64,000 nt of DNA from an uncultured Helicobacter sp. (lineage in GTDB: Bacteria; Campylobacterota; Campylobacteria; Campylobacterales; Helicobacteraceae), in NCBI RefSeq assembly GCF_937906905.1, contig NZ_CALERY010000022.1:1-64000 (forward strand), read 5' to 3'. A program made the position numbers and the translations under genes. The notes under the pieces were generated by a model. That model saw only the letters and a list, made by a program, of their open reading frames with translations. It made no database searches and had not been told where the DNA came from. How positions within the stretch are numbered: the first letter of the stretch is position 1; every line of letters begins with the position of its first letter. Shown here one piece after another: positions 41,028 through 50,510 of the stretch.

Positions 41028-41861
41028 TTAGAACACCACAGACACAAAGCCCATGAATTTCATATAGTCGATATTGTAGATATCGCGCCCACGCTGCGTG
41101 GTGATAAGCTGACTATCAAGACCATCGCCAATGGCTGCATCAGAGAGCTCTGTGCCGTCTTTGCGGTTTGTCATATTGCCCATAGTCCAGCGGAAGCCGA
41201 TATTCATGACATTGCGCACTTTATAGCCCACGCTTGCCCCCCAGATGAGTCCATCGTAGCTTGTTTTAATCGTAGGGTGCGCGCCTCTGCCATTAGCCAG
41301 TGTATAGGTATCTGTCATAAACTGCCAGCCATAGCCCACAAGCCCCGTCAAGTAGAATCCAGATTTCTCAAACCCAATAATCGCTGGCACTTCCACTCCC
41401 CAGCCCTGTATGGCTGAAGCAGTCTCCTCTGTCTCAAATGGCTTATTGGCGATGATGTTGGATTTGCCACTTGCTTGGAGATAGATAGGGAAGTTAATCT
41501 CTGCACCAAACAAGAAGTTTAGCCCTAACATGGCAGTCTCGATCGTGCGGAGATACGCGCGATAGCCCACATCGACAGCGACATAGTTCGCCTCACCAAG
41601 CGTTGTATAAGAGCCCCCGGCACTCGCTTCATTGAATATATACCAGCGGCGCGCGGCGTTTTTGTTTGTGCTGCCATAGGTGGAGCCAGAGACGATAGAG
41701 CCGCTCGCGAAATTTTTGGTAAAAGAGCTTTGCTGGCTTTTTAGGTTTTTGTAATTTTTGTTGCTTGCTGCGTGTGCGCCACTGACACCTAGCAGTGCTA
41801 CAATAGCTACGAGAGAAAGGGATTTGCCAAGCTTCATGCCCGCAGAGTAAGTAAATCGCAT
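41028..41861 (-). CDS. Outer-membrane beta-barrel protein, Helicobacter type
   Basis: 277 aa with a signal peptide (SLSLVAIVALLGVSGAHA). The mature part has alternating strands and Tyr/Gly-rich turns (YVAVDVGYRAYLRT; GFYLTGLVGYGWQF; IWGASVGYKVRN), ending MGFVSVVF with the terminal Phe expected of outer-membrane barrels. It resembles small Helicobacter outer-membrane proteins in general form, but I cannot assign a subfamily or function. The start at 41861 has GGAG upstream; the ATG at 41837 would give a tidier signal peptide but lacks a ribosome site. It is divergent from addA. Confidence 0.8.
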   Translation of the reverse strand: MRFTYSAGMKLGKSLSLVAIVALLGVSGAHAASNKNYKNLKSQQSSFTKNFASGSIVSGSTYGSTNKNAARRWYIFNEASAGGSYTTLGEANYVAVDVGYRAYLRTIETAMLGLNFLFGAEINFPIYLQASGKSNIIANKPFETEETASAIQGWGVEVPAIIGFEKSGFYLTGLVGYGWQFMTDTYTLANGRGAHPTIKTSYDGLIWGASVGYKVRNVMNIGFRWTMGNMTNRKDGTELSDAAIGDGLDSQLITTQRGRDIYNIDYMKFMGFVSVVF

Positions 41862-41889
41862 TTGAACTCCTTTGTGCTGATAAATTTGC

Positions 41890-41896
41890 TATGATA
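41890..41896. promoter_or_regulatory. Overlapping divergent -10 elements, addA and OMP gene
   Basis: TGCTATGAT reads on the plus strand (addA, leader about 24 nt); TAGTATCAT reads on the minus strand (OMP gene). If both are used, the two polymerases compete for nearly the same bases. Confidence 0.4.
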
Positions 41897-41925
41897 CTAA
41901 ATCGACAATAATAAAAAGTAATGAA

Positions 41926-44900
41926 ATGAAAAGCACCAGCCCAGAATCCAGCGCACAATCCATGCCATTGGCTGCGCACCCTGCTCCAGCACCAAACTCC
42001 AAGCATATCTCACTAAAAGCCCCTATGCTCGCGCTCAAAGCAAGCGCAGGTAGCGGCAAAACCTCCGCGCTCGCCACACGCTACATCATCTTGCTATTCC
42101 AAGGTGCCAAACCTAGCGAGATTCTGGCTATCACATTTGCCAAAAAGGCGACCAAAGAAATGCAAGAGCGTATCGCGCATGCCTTGCTAGAAATCACACA
42201 GGGCAAAAAAGACTCGCAGTTCTATCAAAATCTCGTGCGCGAGGGATTTTCACAGGAGCAAATCGCGCGCCTTGCGCCCAGAATCTACCAAGATTTTCTG
42301 CACTCTAAGCTTAGGATTCTCACAATCGATGCGTTTTTTAATGCGATTTTGAAGAAATTTTCGCATTTTGTGGGGTTGCATGCGGATTTTACTATGCTTG
42401 GCGATAGTAGTGAAGAAGAGTATGCAAATGAAGCGATGAAAGAGCGATTCCTAGAGTCAATCATCACCAAATCTAATAGCGCTCATACTAAGAGTCCAAA
42501 CCAGAATCTAAGCGGCTTAGAATCGCTCTTTGCCATGCGAGAGGATTTGGATATAGAGCTTGATGGGCTGCTAGATTTTGTCTGGCAGTGCTTTAAAGAT
42601 AAAACGCACTTTTCTAAGGAGTTTTTCGAGCATTATCGCACGCTTGATATCCCTACACTCCAGCGCGCGTGCAATGCGCATGCGGCGCAGGCTATGGAGA
42701 TTTTGCTCCAAATGCGAGTGCTGCTAGAAGAAGGTGGAGAAAGGATCAAAAAACCACTAAGCGATAAAGGCATAAAGGCACTAGAATTTGAAAGCTTTGG
42801 GACGCTCCTAGAGAGTAAAAGCACTTGGCTTGCTTTGGACGATTTACGGGAGTATTCATATTTTGGCAAGATTCTAAAGGCTGATGATGATGTTTGCCAA
42901 GCAGTGCAAGACAAATACGCCCAGCTGCGCGAGTGTATATGCGCTTATAGCCAGAATCTAGAGCAAATCGCATTTGCACATATCGCAAGCGTGCTACACT
43001 CCTATACAAGCGCCTATCATAGCTGGCTTGCTTCCACGCAAGCCCCGCGCTTCATCGACTGCACACTGCTGGTTTATATGCTGCTAGCAGATTCTAGTCA
43101 AGCAGCTGTGAGCGCGGAGTTTTTTTATTTCCGTATGGATAGTGTTATCACCCATATTCTCATCGATGAATTCCAGGACACAAACGCCATGCAATACCGC
43201 ATTATGAAACCACTCATCGATGAAATCCGCGCAGGGCTTGGCGCCAAGCACCCCACCCTAAGGCACTACACCCCCTCTCTAGCTACACACAGCGCACAAA
43301 ATGAGTGCGATAATGGCAGAAGCTTTTTTATCGTCGGCGATAGCAAGCAGAGTATTTATGGATTCCGCGGGAGTGAGAGCGGGCTGTTTGACAAAGTCAT
43401 CGCCGAGCTTGACTTGCAAGTGGAGAATCTCCCCTACAACTACCGCTCATACCGCGAGGTGGTGGAGTTTGTCAATGCGGTGTTTGCAAAGATTTTCCCA
43501 GACTATGTGCCCCAAGCTCTCCCAGAGCCTGTGTGCCAAAATCTAGCGCAAACGCCAAAATCTAGCGCCAATACCGCTGATGATAAATCGGGGGGATTTG
43601 TGCGTGTATGCAAAATCCAAGCACACAAATCAGGCTCTAAAAGCGCTAATGCTGATGAAAAGCGCAAGGCACTTATCGCAAGCGCACTTCACAGCCTAGA
43701 GGAGCTGCTTCACGCGAGTGTGAGTGCAAATGACATCGCATTCCTTTGCTCCACAAATGTCGAGTGCGCAAACCTGCGCAGCGCGATAAAGCAGCGATTC
43801 CCAGAGATAAATATCGTCCTAAATGCACGCGCCAAGCTCACCGATGAGCCAAGTGTCAAAATCCTACTTACCGCGCTTAAGCTCCTGCGCGCACTAGAAT
43901 CAAGCAAATCCACGCCAGATTCTGCCAAGTCATCTGGTGCTAAGGCTCGATTCTATTTCATAGAGCTTGCCAAGCTTCTAGGCACTCGCGCATTTGCTAG
44001 AGAGGAGGTGCTAGAATCCACCCTGCTAGATTCTAGTGCTGCAAATGACACTATGGATTTCACAGAGCTTTCAAGCTCTCTCCCAAGCTCTTTTACAGCT
44101 ATCAAGCACACAATCATGCAAGCTATGGCAGAAGTGGATTCTAGCAGACCAAGCAGCTATCTGCTATATTTCATACAAAAATTCGCGCTAGGCGATAAAT
44201 CCGCACAGCTTCTGCTTGAGCAGAGTATCGAGCATGAAGATATAGATTCATTGCTTGACGCGCTAGAATCTAGCACGCCTGATGCGCCTAAAGACAATCA
44301 AAATGGCTTGCAGATTCTCACTATCCATAAGTCCAAAGGCTTAGAATACCCCTATGTCATCATTGTGGATTCTGCACCAAAAACCCCAAGCCCCTCGAAA
44401 ATCCTTTTTGATGAGCATGGTGCATTACTACAACTAAAGCGCGTAAATAATCGCCGCCAGAGCTATGATCTGCGCTATCAAAAAGCACTAGAAGCTGATA
44501 TAAGACACAAAATGCTTGAAGAGCATAATGTCCTCTATGTCGCTTGCACCAGAGCGCAAAAAGGCTTAATCCTGCTCGCTCATGATGATGAGAAAAGCTC
44601 TAGGCTTGCCCCTGTGCTAGAGCAGCTACCACTGCAAGAAATCGCACGCTGGGAAATCACGCAGGATTTTGGCGTAAGCGAGTCTAGTATAGGAGAATCT
44701 AACGACAATAACGATGACATAAACACCAAGGAATGCACTCCAAGCACACTGCGTGCAGAGTGTATCATCATGCTAGAATCTGGCGCGATTATAGGGAGTC
44801 AAAAGCAATCTCCACCCAAAGCCCCCACCCCAACAATTCTCACCCAAGAATCCCACGGCAGGCAAGAATGTTTCATCAAATCCAGCGAGCAAGAGGAGTA

Positions 44901-45417
44901 TGCTAGCAATAATATCGCTCATATCCGCTTTGGACAGGCGCTGCATTTGGGGCTAGAATATGCGCTAGGCTATGGCACGCCTAGGGAGCAGATAGCGGGG
45001 ATTTTGCACTATCGCTTTGGGCTAGATTCTCATGCGATTGACAAGGTTTTGACTCGTATTGCTGCGCTAGAATCCAATGCTAAACTCCAATCTATATTTC
45101 AATCCACCAGCGAGGACAAAAGTGGAGCGAAAAATTCTGTGCGATTTGTGGAGGCACCGCTCGTGGTAGATGGCAAGTCATATCGGCTTGATTTGCTGGT
45201 GTATGATAGGGATTTGGGTGAGGTTATCGTCATCGACTATAAAAGCGGAGCAAAAAAACCAAGCCATCAAAAGCAGGTGCAAAACTATCTTGCTCTCCTG
45301 CAGCAAGCAGATTCTGCACAATTGCACCAAAACAAGCTAGATTTCCAGGGCTATGTGCTCTATCTAGGCGAGCATATAGAGTGGCTCGCAATCACGCCAG
45401 AGCCACAAATAAAATAG
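41926..45417 (+). CDS. addA: AddA-type (RecB-like) helicase-nuclease
   Basis: The helicase-nuclease subunit of AddAB, which resects double-strand breaks for RecA. The UvrD-like motor shows Walker A LKASAGSGKTSALA (Lys45), ITFAKKATKEM (Ia), LIDEFQDTNAMQ (II), VGDSKQSIYGFRG (III), ENLPYNYRSY (IV), ILTIHKSKGLEYPYV (V) and YVACTRAQKGL (VI). The C-terminal RecB-type nuclease has APLVVDGKSYRLDLL then IVIDYKSG near residue 1100, with the catalytic Asp and Lys. Ser-rich word-encoded stretches occur at the N terminus (1-25) and in linkers near 555, 665 and 940-985. The partner addB is not in the window. The ribosome site is weak. Confidence 0.92.
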   Translation: MKSTSPESSAQSMPLAAHPAPAPNSKHISLKAPMLALKASAGSGKTSALATRYIILLFQGAKPSEILAITFAKKATKEMQERIAHALLEITQGKKDSQFYQNLVREGFSQEQIARLAPRIYQDFLHSKLRILTIDAFFNAILKKFSHFVGLHADFTMLGDSSEEEYANEAMKERFLESIITKSNSAHTKSPNQNLSGLESLFAMREDLDIELDGLLDFVWQCFKDKTHFSKEFFEHYRTLDIPTLQRACNAHAAQAMEILLQMRVLLEEGGERIKKPLSDKGIKALEFESFGTLLESKSTWLALDDLREYSYFGKILKADDDVCQAVQDKYAQLRECICAYSQNLEQIAFAHIASVLHSYTSAYHSWLASTQAPRFIDCTLLVYMLLADSSQAAVSAEFFYFRMDSVITHILIDEFQDTNAMQYRIMKPLIDEIRAGLGAKHPTLRHYTPSLATHSAQNECDNGRSFFIVGDSKQSIYGFRGSESGLFDKVIAELDLQVENLPYNYRSYREVVEFVNAVFAKIFPDYVPQALPEPVCQNLAQTPKSSANTADDKSGGFVRVCKIQAHKSGSKSANADEKRKALIASALHSLEELLHASVSANDIAFLCSTNVECANLRSAIKQRFPEINIVLNARAKLTDEPSVKILLTALKLLRALESSKSTPDSAKSSGAKARFYFIELAKLLGTRAFAREEVLESTLLDSSAANDTMDFTELSSSLPSSFTAIKHTIMQAMAEVDSSRPSSYLLYFIQKFALGDKSAQLLLEQSIEHEDIDSLLDALESSTPDAPKDNQNGLQILTIHKSKGLEYPYVIIVDSAPKTPSPSKILFDEHGALLQLKRVNNRRQSYDLRYQKALEADIRHKMLEEHNVLYVACTRAQKGLILLAHDDEKSSRLAPVLEQLPLQEIARWEITQDFGVSESSIGESNDNNDDINTKECTPSTLRAECIIMLESGAIIGSQKQSPPKAPTPTILTQESHGRQECFIKSSEQEEYASNNIAHIRFGQALHLGLEYALGYGTPREQIAGILHYRFGLDSHAIDKVLTRIAALESNAKLQSIFQSTSEDKSGAKNSVRFVEAPLVVDGKSYRLDLLVYDRDLGEVIVIDYKSGAKKPSHQKQVQNYLALLQQADSAQLHQNKLDFQGYVLYLGEHIEWLAITPEPQIK

Positions 45418-45432
45418 CGCACAAGGGGCAAG

Positions 45433-46914
45433 ATGAATCAAGCACTCTACCTAGAATCTATCAGCATCATGACTAAGGAATTCCTTAGTCAGTCAAGTTT
45501 TGAAGACTTTTTGCAAAGTGTCAAGCGTGAAGTATTTGCGCTACTCTCCCAGCGCGGTGATGTCGAGAAAGATACCATACGCAAGGCGATTATGGATTTT
45601 ATGGCGCAGCGCGGCATGAAAGCAATCGTGCTATTTAGCACCAAGGGTGTGGAGATAAAGACAGCGATTCTTCATCGTGAGCGCAATGCGTATGTGGATT
45701 TTCTCGTGCGCTATTTAGATGAGAAGCACTACATCGAGCAACTCAAATCAAATGATTTTAGCTGCCTAAAAGATATATTTCTCTCCCTCCAAGAGCTACA
45801 AATCACTGATGAATCGCTCATAAAAGACATCGTGCGTGGTGCGCTCAAAAAGGCGCTAGGCTTAAGTGAGCGCGATGGATTATTTTTCAGCGATGTGGAT
45901 CCATTGATTAAAAATTTTGACTTTGAGTTAGTGCAAAACAACGCCCAAATCCGCGAGCTAAGAAAATCACACCATAAGCAATCACTGCTCGATGATGTAA
46001 CTAGATCTAGAATCGACCACGCTCTGCGCGATAGCGATATCTCACTAATGAAGCAAATCGTGCAAGAAATCATACACTCTAGATTCTCAAACCTAAAGCC
46101 ACTAGAGTTTCTAAGCGGCTTCTCATTTGCATATATACAAGGTTTTGCCAAGGCATTAGAGTTAATTCTCCAATCAAGCGCAATCTCTAATCAAGACTCC
46201 AGCCTTAGTGCGCGAGTGCTTAACTACTATTGCGTAGAATCCTACCGCGCTAAAAAAGAATCAATCTATGAAGAGCTTGCCCAAGAAGTGCTACACATGC
46301 TGGATTCTGGGAGCAAAGCCGCACAGGAATTTGTCGTGTTTTTTAGCGGGCGGAGCAGTAGGTTTAATGGCAGAGAGCTCTATGTGCCTGCTATTGAAGA
46401 TATGGACGCTAAGGTGTGGGCACTTGGAGATATTGAATTTATCTTGCATTCTGAGCGCGATATCAATAACGCCATAAAATCCCATCAGCAAAAAATTTCC
46501 ACTGCTAGCGCGCGTCTGCTGGCAATCGAGCAAGAGACGAAAGAAAACAACGAGCTCATGCACCAAAAACAGCTCCAAATCCAAACCATAAGCGAGGAAT
46601 ACGAGCAGAAAAAGTCTCAAGCTGCCGCGTATGAAAAGGCTGACATCGAAACGCGCAACGCCATGACAAAAATCATCAATGCCCTATTGCAGCAAAAAAT
46701 CCAAACCCTAGATTCTATTGCCACGCTTAAATCCCAAAATACCGCACTCCAAGATGAGAAATACGCCCTACAAAACACGCAAAAAAATGCGCAAGCTGAA
46801 ATCGCACTCATCACGCGCGAAAACAAAGAAAGCCTATATAGATTCCATAATCTCCTGCGCGCGCTAAGCGCATGTATAAGCGCAGTAGTGCGAGATCTTG
46901 ATGACTATGCCTAA
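45433..46914 (+). CDS. Unknown coiled-coil protein, first gene of a two-component operon
   Basis: Not recognised. 493 aa, soluble. The N-terminal two-thirds is helical and charged (KREVFALLSQRGDVEKDTIR; AIVLFSTKGVEIKTAILHRE), without obvious catalytic motifs. The last third (about 340-470) is a strong predicted coiled coil (SARLLAIEQETKENNELMHQ and following). It begins 16 nt after addA, and its last codons overlap the start of a histidine kinase gene, which in turn touches a response regulator gene. This suggests that it acts with, or is sensed by, that two-component pair; no function is proposed. Confidence 0.7.
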   Translation: MNQALYLESISIMTKEFLSQSSFEDFLQSVKREVFALLSQRGDVEKDTIRKAIMDFMAQRGMKAIVLFSTKGVEIKTAILHRERNAYVDFLVRYLDEKHYIEQLKSNDFSCLKDIFLSLQELQITDESLIKDIVRGALKKALGLSERDGLFFSDVDPLIKNFDFELVQNNAQIRELRKSHHKQSLLDDVTRSRIDHALRDSDISLMKQIVQEIIHSRFSNLKPLEFLSGFSFAYIQGFAKALELILQSSAISNQDSSLSARVLNYYCVESYRAKKESIYEELAQEVLHMLDSGSKAAQEFVVFFSGRSSRFNGRELYVPAIEDMDAKVWALGDIEFILHSERDINNAIKSHQQKISTASARLLAIEQETKENNELMHQKQLQIQTISEEYEQKKSQAAAYEKADIETRNAMTKIINALLQQKIQTLDSIATLKSQNTALQDEKYALQNTQKNAQAEIALITRENKESLYRFHNLLRALSACISAVVRDLDDYA

Positions 46915-48544
46915 GAGCTTTGAGTCCCAGGCTAAGATTTTGCTGCTATTTATCGCGCTGGGCTTTTTGCTTGTGTGCGTGATTGGCTTTCTGGCACTTT
47001 TTGGCTTAAAAGAGGAATACGACACAAGCCTTGCTAATCACCTGCAAAAATCCCACTCCCTGCAACAAATCCAGGCATTCTACACCAAGCGTGCTTCTAT
47101 GGATTCTGCAGATTCTGCTATGTTTGATTCTGCCACACTCGCTAAAGATGAAAAATCCATGCTGGACGAATGGAAGTCATACAAGCTAGAATCCAGCACT
47201 TCTCACAGCCACATCGCCAAGCTAAAAAGCTTCTACCAGAGGATTTTTCTCCCAGACCAAAACAACCAAATCATCAAGCTTCAAGCCATACGAAGCGAGC
47301 TTATCGCCAAGATTGATGAACGCTTTAGCCAATATCCCCAAAATCCTACAGCCACTGCATTACCAGAGACAGACTCTAGCAAAAGTGTCGCGCTACTTAC
47401 TCATAGTATCGAGACAAATGCCCTGCTAAGCGAGCTTTTCCAAAATGACATCATCATTGCAAGCATTGGCAACCACATCGCAGATTCTCTCTATAATGCC
47501 ACATTGTGGCTGCTGCTTGGGTTTGCATTCTTGGTATGCTTTGGGACGCTATATTTTGCTTCAATCGTGTTGGCATTTGTGCGATCAATCAACCAAAAGC
47601 TCCAACAGCGTATCGATATCCAAACCCACGAGCTAAAACTCACCAACCAAAATCTACAAAAAACCATCGCCCATGAAATCGAGCAATCCCGTAAAAAAGA
47701 TCAAATCATGTATCAGCAAGCACGCCTTGCCTCCATGGGAGAGATGATACAAAATATCGCGCACCAATGGCGACAACCACTAAACTCACTCATCATTCTC
47801 TTCCAAAGCTTTAAGCTCAAATACGAGCAAAAAAAGCTCACCGATGATTTTGTGGCAAGAGAGACGGAATTTGCACTGCAAGTAGCAAAAAACATGTCGG
47901 AGACGATAGAGAATTTCCGCAACTTTTTCCGCCCAAATCTCACTCGCGAGCGGTTTTTCCTAGCAAAAAGTATCCAAGACTCTATCCGTCTCATCAAGCC
48001 CACGCTTCAGCAAAATAATATCCAAGTCATTTTTAGCTATGAAGAGGATATGGAGATTTGTGGCTATGAGAATGCGTTCTCGCAAGTAGTGCTCAATATC
48101 ATCAAAAATTCCCAAGACATTTTTATGCAAGATACCAGCCCAGATCGCAGCTGCGCACTCCAAGATGTGCGAGGCATGGTGCAGCTTGTGCTCCAGCGTG
48201 AGGAAGCAAGAGCGCAAGTAGATTCTAGCACTCCAGAATCCCAATCGCCAGAATCTAGTCTAAAACCCCAGGATACAGGAGATGGATACGCCAGGCTAAC
48301 TCTCATGGATAATGGCGGAGGGATTAAACCACAAGTCATCGATAAAATCTTTGAACCTTACTTCACTACCAAACACAAATCAATTGGCACGGGCATTGGG
48401 CTCTATATGGTTAAGCAAATCGTAGAAAAGCAAATGGGCGGAAGCATTGAGGTGCGCAATGGTGCGTGGGAATATGAAGGGGCGGAATTTTTTGGTGCGA
48501 TTTTTATGATAAGATTTCCACTATCTTTTGATCAGGATAGCTAA
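46898..48544 (+). CDS. Membrane sensor histidine kinase
   Basis: TM1 is about residues 13-36 and TM2 about 201-228, enclosing a mostly helical periplasmic sensor of about 165 residues. A coiled-coil linker (240-270) leads to the phosphorylation site His289 in NIAHQWRQPLN, a class common in Campylobacterota. The ATPase domain has the N-box LNIIKNSQD, DNGGGIKPQVIDKIFEPYFTT and GTGIGLYMVK. A Ser/Pro/Gln-rich insert (about 440-465, word-encoded) sits between the N and G1 boxes. The start overlaps the previous gene by 17 nt; ATGs at 46898, 46901 and 46907 are all possible. The stimulus is unknown. Confidence 0.9.
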   Translation: MMTMPKSFESQAKILLLFIALGFLLVCVIGFLALFGLKEEYDTSLANHLQKSHSLQQIQAFYTKRASMDSADSAMFDSATLAKDEKSMLDEWKSYKLESSTSHSHIAKLKSFYQRIFLPDQNNQIIKLQAIRSELIAKIDERFSQYPQNPTATALPETDSSKSVALLTHSIETNALLSELFQNDIIIASIGNHIADSLYNATLWLLLGFAFLVCFGTLYFASIVLAFVRSINQKLQQRIDIQTHELKLTNQNLQKTIAHEIEQSRKKDQIMYQQARLASMGEMIQNIAHQWRQPLNSLIILFQSFKLKYEQKKLTDDFVARETEFALQVAKNMSETIENFRNFFRPNLTRERFFLAKSIQDSIRLIKPTLQQNNIQVIFSYEEDMEICGYENAFSQVVLNIIKNSQDIFMQDTSPDRSCALQDVRGMVQLVLQREEARAQVDSSTPESQSPESSLKPQDTGDGYARLTLMDNGGGIKPQVIDKIFEPYFTTKHKSIGTGIGLYMVKQIVEKQMGGSIEVRNGAWEYEGAEFFGAIFMIRFPLSFDQDS

Positions 48545-49200
48545 TGCAATCAGCATACAAAGAGCTAAAAAACCTCACGATTCTCTATGTCGAAGATAAT
48601 GAAGATGTCTCGCGCGTAACAGCCATGGTGCTTGAAGAATATCTAGGCAGGATTTTACTAGCCAAAAATGGCGCACAAGCCCTAGAGCTATTTAACACGC
48701 ATGCTGTGGATATCGTGCTAACTGATATACTCATGCCCAAAATGAATGGTATAGAATTCGCCCGTCTCGTGCGATCTGGCGTGCATAATGCCAAATGCCC
48801 TATCATCATAGCCACTGCACACACAGAAGTAAGCTACTTGCTTGATGCCATAAGCCTGCAAGTCGATGGCTATATCCTAAAGCCAATCGATATAGAAGAG
48901 CTACTCTCCACACTGCACCGCGCCATGCTTCCGCGCCTCCAAGCCAAAGAGATCCATGACAAAAATATCCTCCTAGGTGCGATTGCGACATTTGTAGGCG
49001 GGAAGAAAATTGAGATCATCAAATTTCTTTTTGAACACTGCGATAAGGATAATATGTTTTATGGTTCGTATGAAGATATCATTGGGCAGCTTAATGTCAG
49101 CAAGCCGACAATCGTAAAAACATTTCGCCAACTCATAGAAGTGGGACTACTCGTCAAAATCCGCAACAAAGTCTATCGCCTAACTATGCCAAATACATAG
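48544..49200 (+). CDS. Response regulator with atypical winged-helix output domain
   Basis: The receiver domain shows the acidic pair in YVEDNED (Asp18), phosphoacceptor Asp61 in IVLTDILMPKMNG, and Lys in YILKPIDIEE. A helical linker follows. The C-terminal 60 residues (YGSYEDIIGQLNVSKPTIVK, then QLIEVGLLVKIRNKVYRL) read as a winged helix of the MarR/RepL-like kind, not OmpR or NarL. Its start shares one base with the kinase stop (TAATG), so it is the cognate regulator. Target genes are unknown; auto-regulation is possible. Confidence 0.9.
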   Translation: MQSAYKELKNLTILYVEDNEDVSRVTAMVLEEYLGRILLAKNGAQALELFNTHAVDIVLTDILMPKMNGIEFARLVRSGVHNAKCPIIIATAHTEVSYLLDAISLQVDGYILKPIDIEELLSTLHRAMLPRLQAKEIHDKNILLGAIATFVGGKKIEIIKFLFEHCDKDNMFYGSYEDIIGQLNVSKPTIVKTFRQLIEVGLLVKIRNKVYRLTMPNT

Positions 49201-49252
49201 AGTCTAATCCGTATGAACATTGTTTTTGCCAAGGGCGCTTCTTGTTTTTTGT

Positions 49253-49258
49253 TATAAT
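49253..49258 (+). promoter_or_regulatory. Predicted metB promoter (-10)
   Basis: TTGTTATAATC, a perfect TATAAT. Leader about 24 nt with AAAGGA before the ATG at 49289. Confidence 0.55.
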
Positions 49259-49288
49259 CTTGGCAAATCTCTACTACAAAGGATTCTT

Positions 49289-50443
49289 ATGCAAAGTCCG
49301 CTTGATACGCTTTTGATCCACGGAGGATTGACGACAGATCCTCGCACAGGCGCGGTCAATACACCTATTTTCCAAACCTCCACTTATGCCCAAAGTGGCT
49401 TGGGACAAAACCTCGGCTACGAATACTCACGCACCAAAAACCCCACACGCGATGGAGTGGAAAGTCTCATAGCTGAATGCGAGGGAGGGCAATATGGTTT
49501 TGCTTTTGCCTCTGGTATGGCAGCGATTGGTTGTGTTTTAAGCCTTTTTAAAAGTGGCGATTGCGTGGTGATTTCTAGCAATGTTTATGGCGGCACTTTT
49601 AGAATCTTGGATAAAGTTTTTTGTAACTTTGGCATAGGGTATAAGATTGTAGATACAAGTGATTTGAATGCGTTAGAATCTGCGCTCACGCCTGAAGTCA
49701 AAGCCGTGCTAATAGAGACACCTGCCAATCCACTTTTAACCATCACGCCACTAGAAGCCACTGCCAAACTCTGTAAGAAAAAGGGCGTCCTAAGCATTGT
49801 GGATAATACTTTCATGACACCCTATTTGCAACAGCCCTTAAGCCTTGGCATAGACATTGTGCTACATTCAGCTACCAAATATTTAGGAGGGCATAGCGAT
49901 TTGGTCGCTGGGCTTGTGGTGGTCAATGATAGCGCGCTAGCAGAGCGCATAGGCTTTTTGCAAAATAGCATTGGCGGGATTCTCGCCCCTTTTGATAGCT
50001 TTCTCCTAATACGAGGAATGAAAACTCTAGCCCTGCGAATGCAGCGCCATTGCGAGAATGCGCTCTTTCTAGCACATGAGTTAAGCAGGCATGAAGCAGT
50101 GGAGAGGGTGTATTACCCGGGGCTAGAGTCTCATGCAGGCTATGGGATCCATAAAGCCCAAGCGCGTGCTGGCGGAGGAATGCTAAGCTTTACATTAAAG
50201 CCAAATTATGATTATAAAACATTCTTTAAATCCACGCGTATTATTGTCTTAGCCGAAAGTCTAGGTGGTGTGGAATCGCTGCTGTGCCACCCTGCGAGCA
50301 TGACTCATGCCTCTATCCCAAAAGAGCTACGCGAGCAAATGGGGATAGGAGAAAATCTCATACGACTATCTGTAGGCATAGAATACGCGCAAGATTTGCT
50401 AGCTGATATACATCAAGCCATTGAAAAAAGTCGCGTGCAATAG
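49289..50443 (+). CDS. metB: Cystathionine gamma-synthase/lyase family PLP enzyme
   Basis: A Cys/Met metabolism PLP enzyme (trans-sulfuration). It has GLTTDPRTGAVNTPIFQTST at the start, YEYSRTKNPTRDGVE, ASGMAAIG, the PLP lysine in LHSATKYLGGHSDL, and ESLGGVESLLCHPASMTHAS near the C terminus. Whether it is a synthase (MetB) or lyase (Cgl/MccB) cannot be decided by eye; together with cysE it belongs to sulfur amino acid metabolism. I start it at the ATG at 49289, with AAAGGA upstream, not at 49220. No low-complexity insert is present. Confidence 0.92.
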   Translation: MQSPLDTLLIHGGLTTDPRTGAVNTPIFQTSTYAQSGLGQNLGYEYSRTKNPTRDGVESLIAECEGGQYGFAFASGMAAIGCVLSLFKSGDCVVISSNVYGGTFRILDKVFCNFGIGYKIVDTSDLNALESALTPEVKAVLIETPANPLLTITPLEATAKLCKKKGVLSIVDNTFMTPYLQQPLSLGIDIVLHSATKYLGGHSDLVAGLVVVNDSALAERIGFLQNSIGGILAPFDSFLLIRGMKTLALRMQRHCENALFLAHELSRHEAVERVYYPGLESHAGYGIHKAQARAGGGMLSFTLKPNYDYKTFFKSTRIIVLAESLGGVESLLCHPASMTHASIPKELREQMGIGENLIRLSVGIEYAQDLLADIHQAIEKSRVQ

Positions 50444-50452
50444 CACACGGCT

Positions 50453-50473
50453 CTTGGAGCGCAACTCTCCAAG
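50453..50473 (+). terminator. Hairpin after metB
   Basis: CTTGGAG pairs with CTCCAAG around a 7-nt loop, ten bases after the metB stop and between convergent genes. There is no T-run, so its termination strength is uncertain. Confidence 0.5.
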
Positions 50474-50510
50474 CATTTACCCTGTATGTTTAAACTCCAG
50501 AATCTATGCC

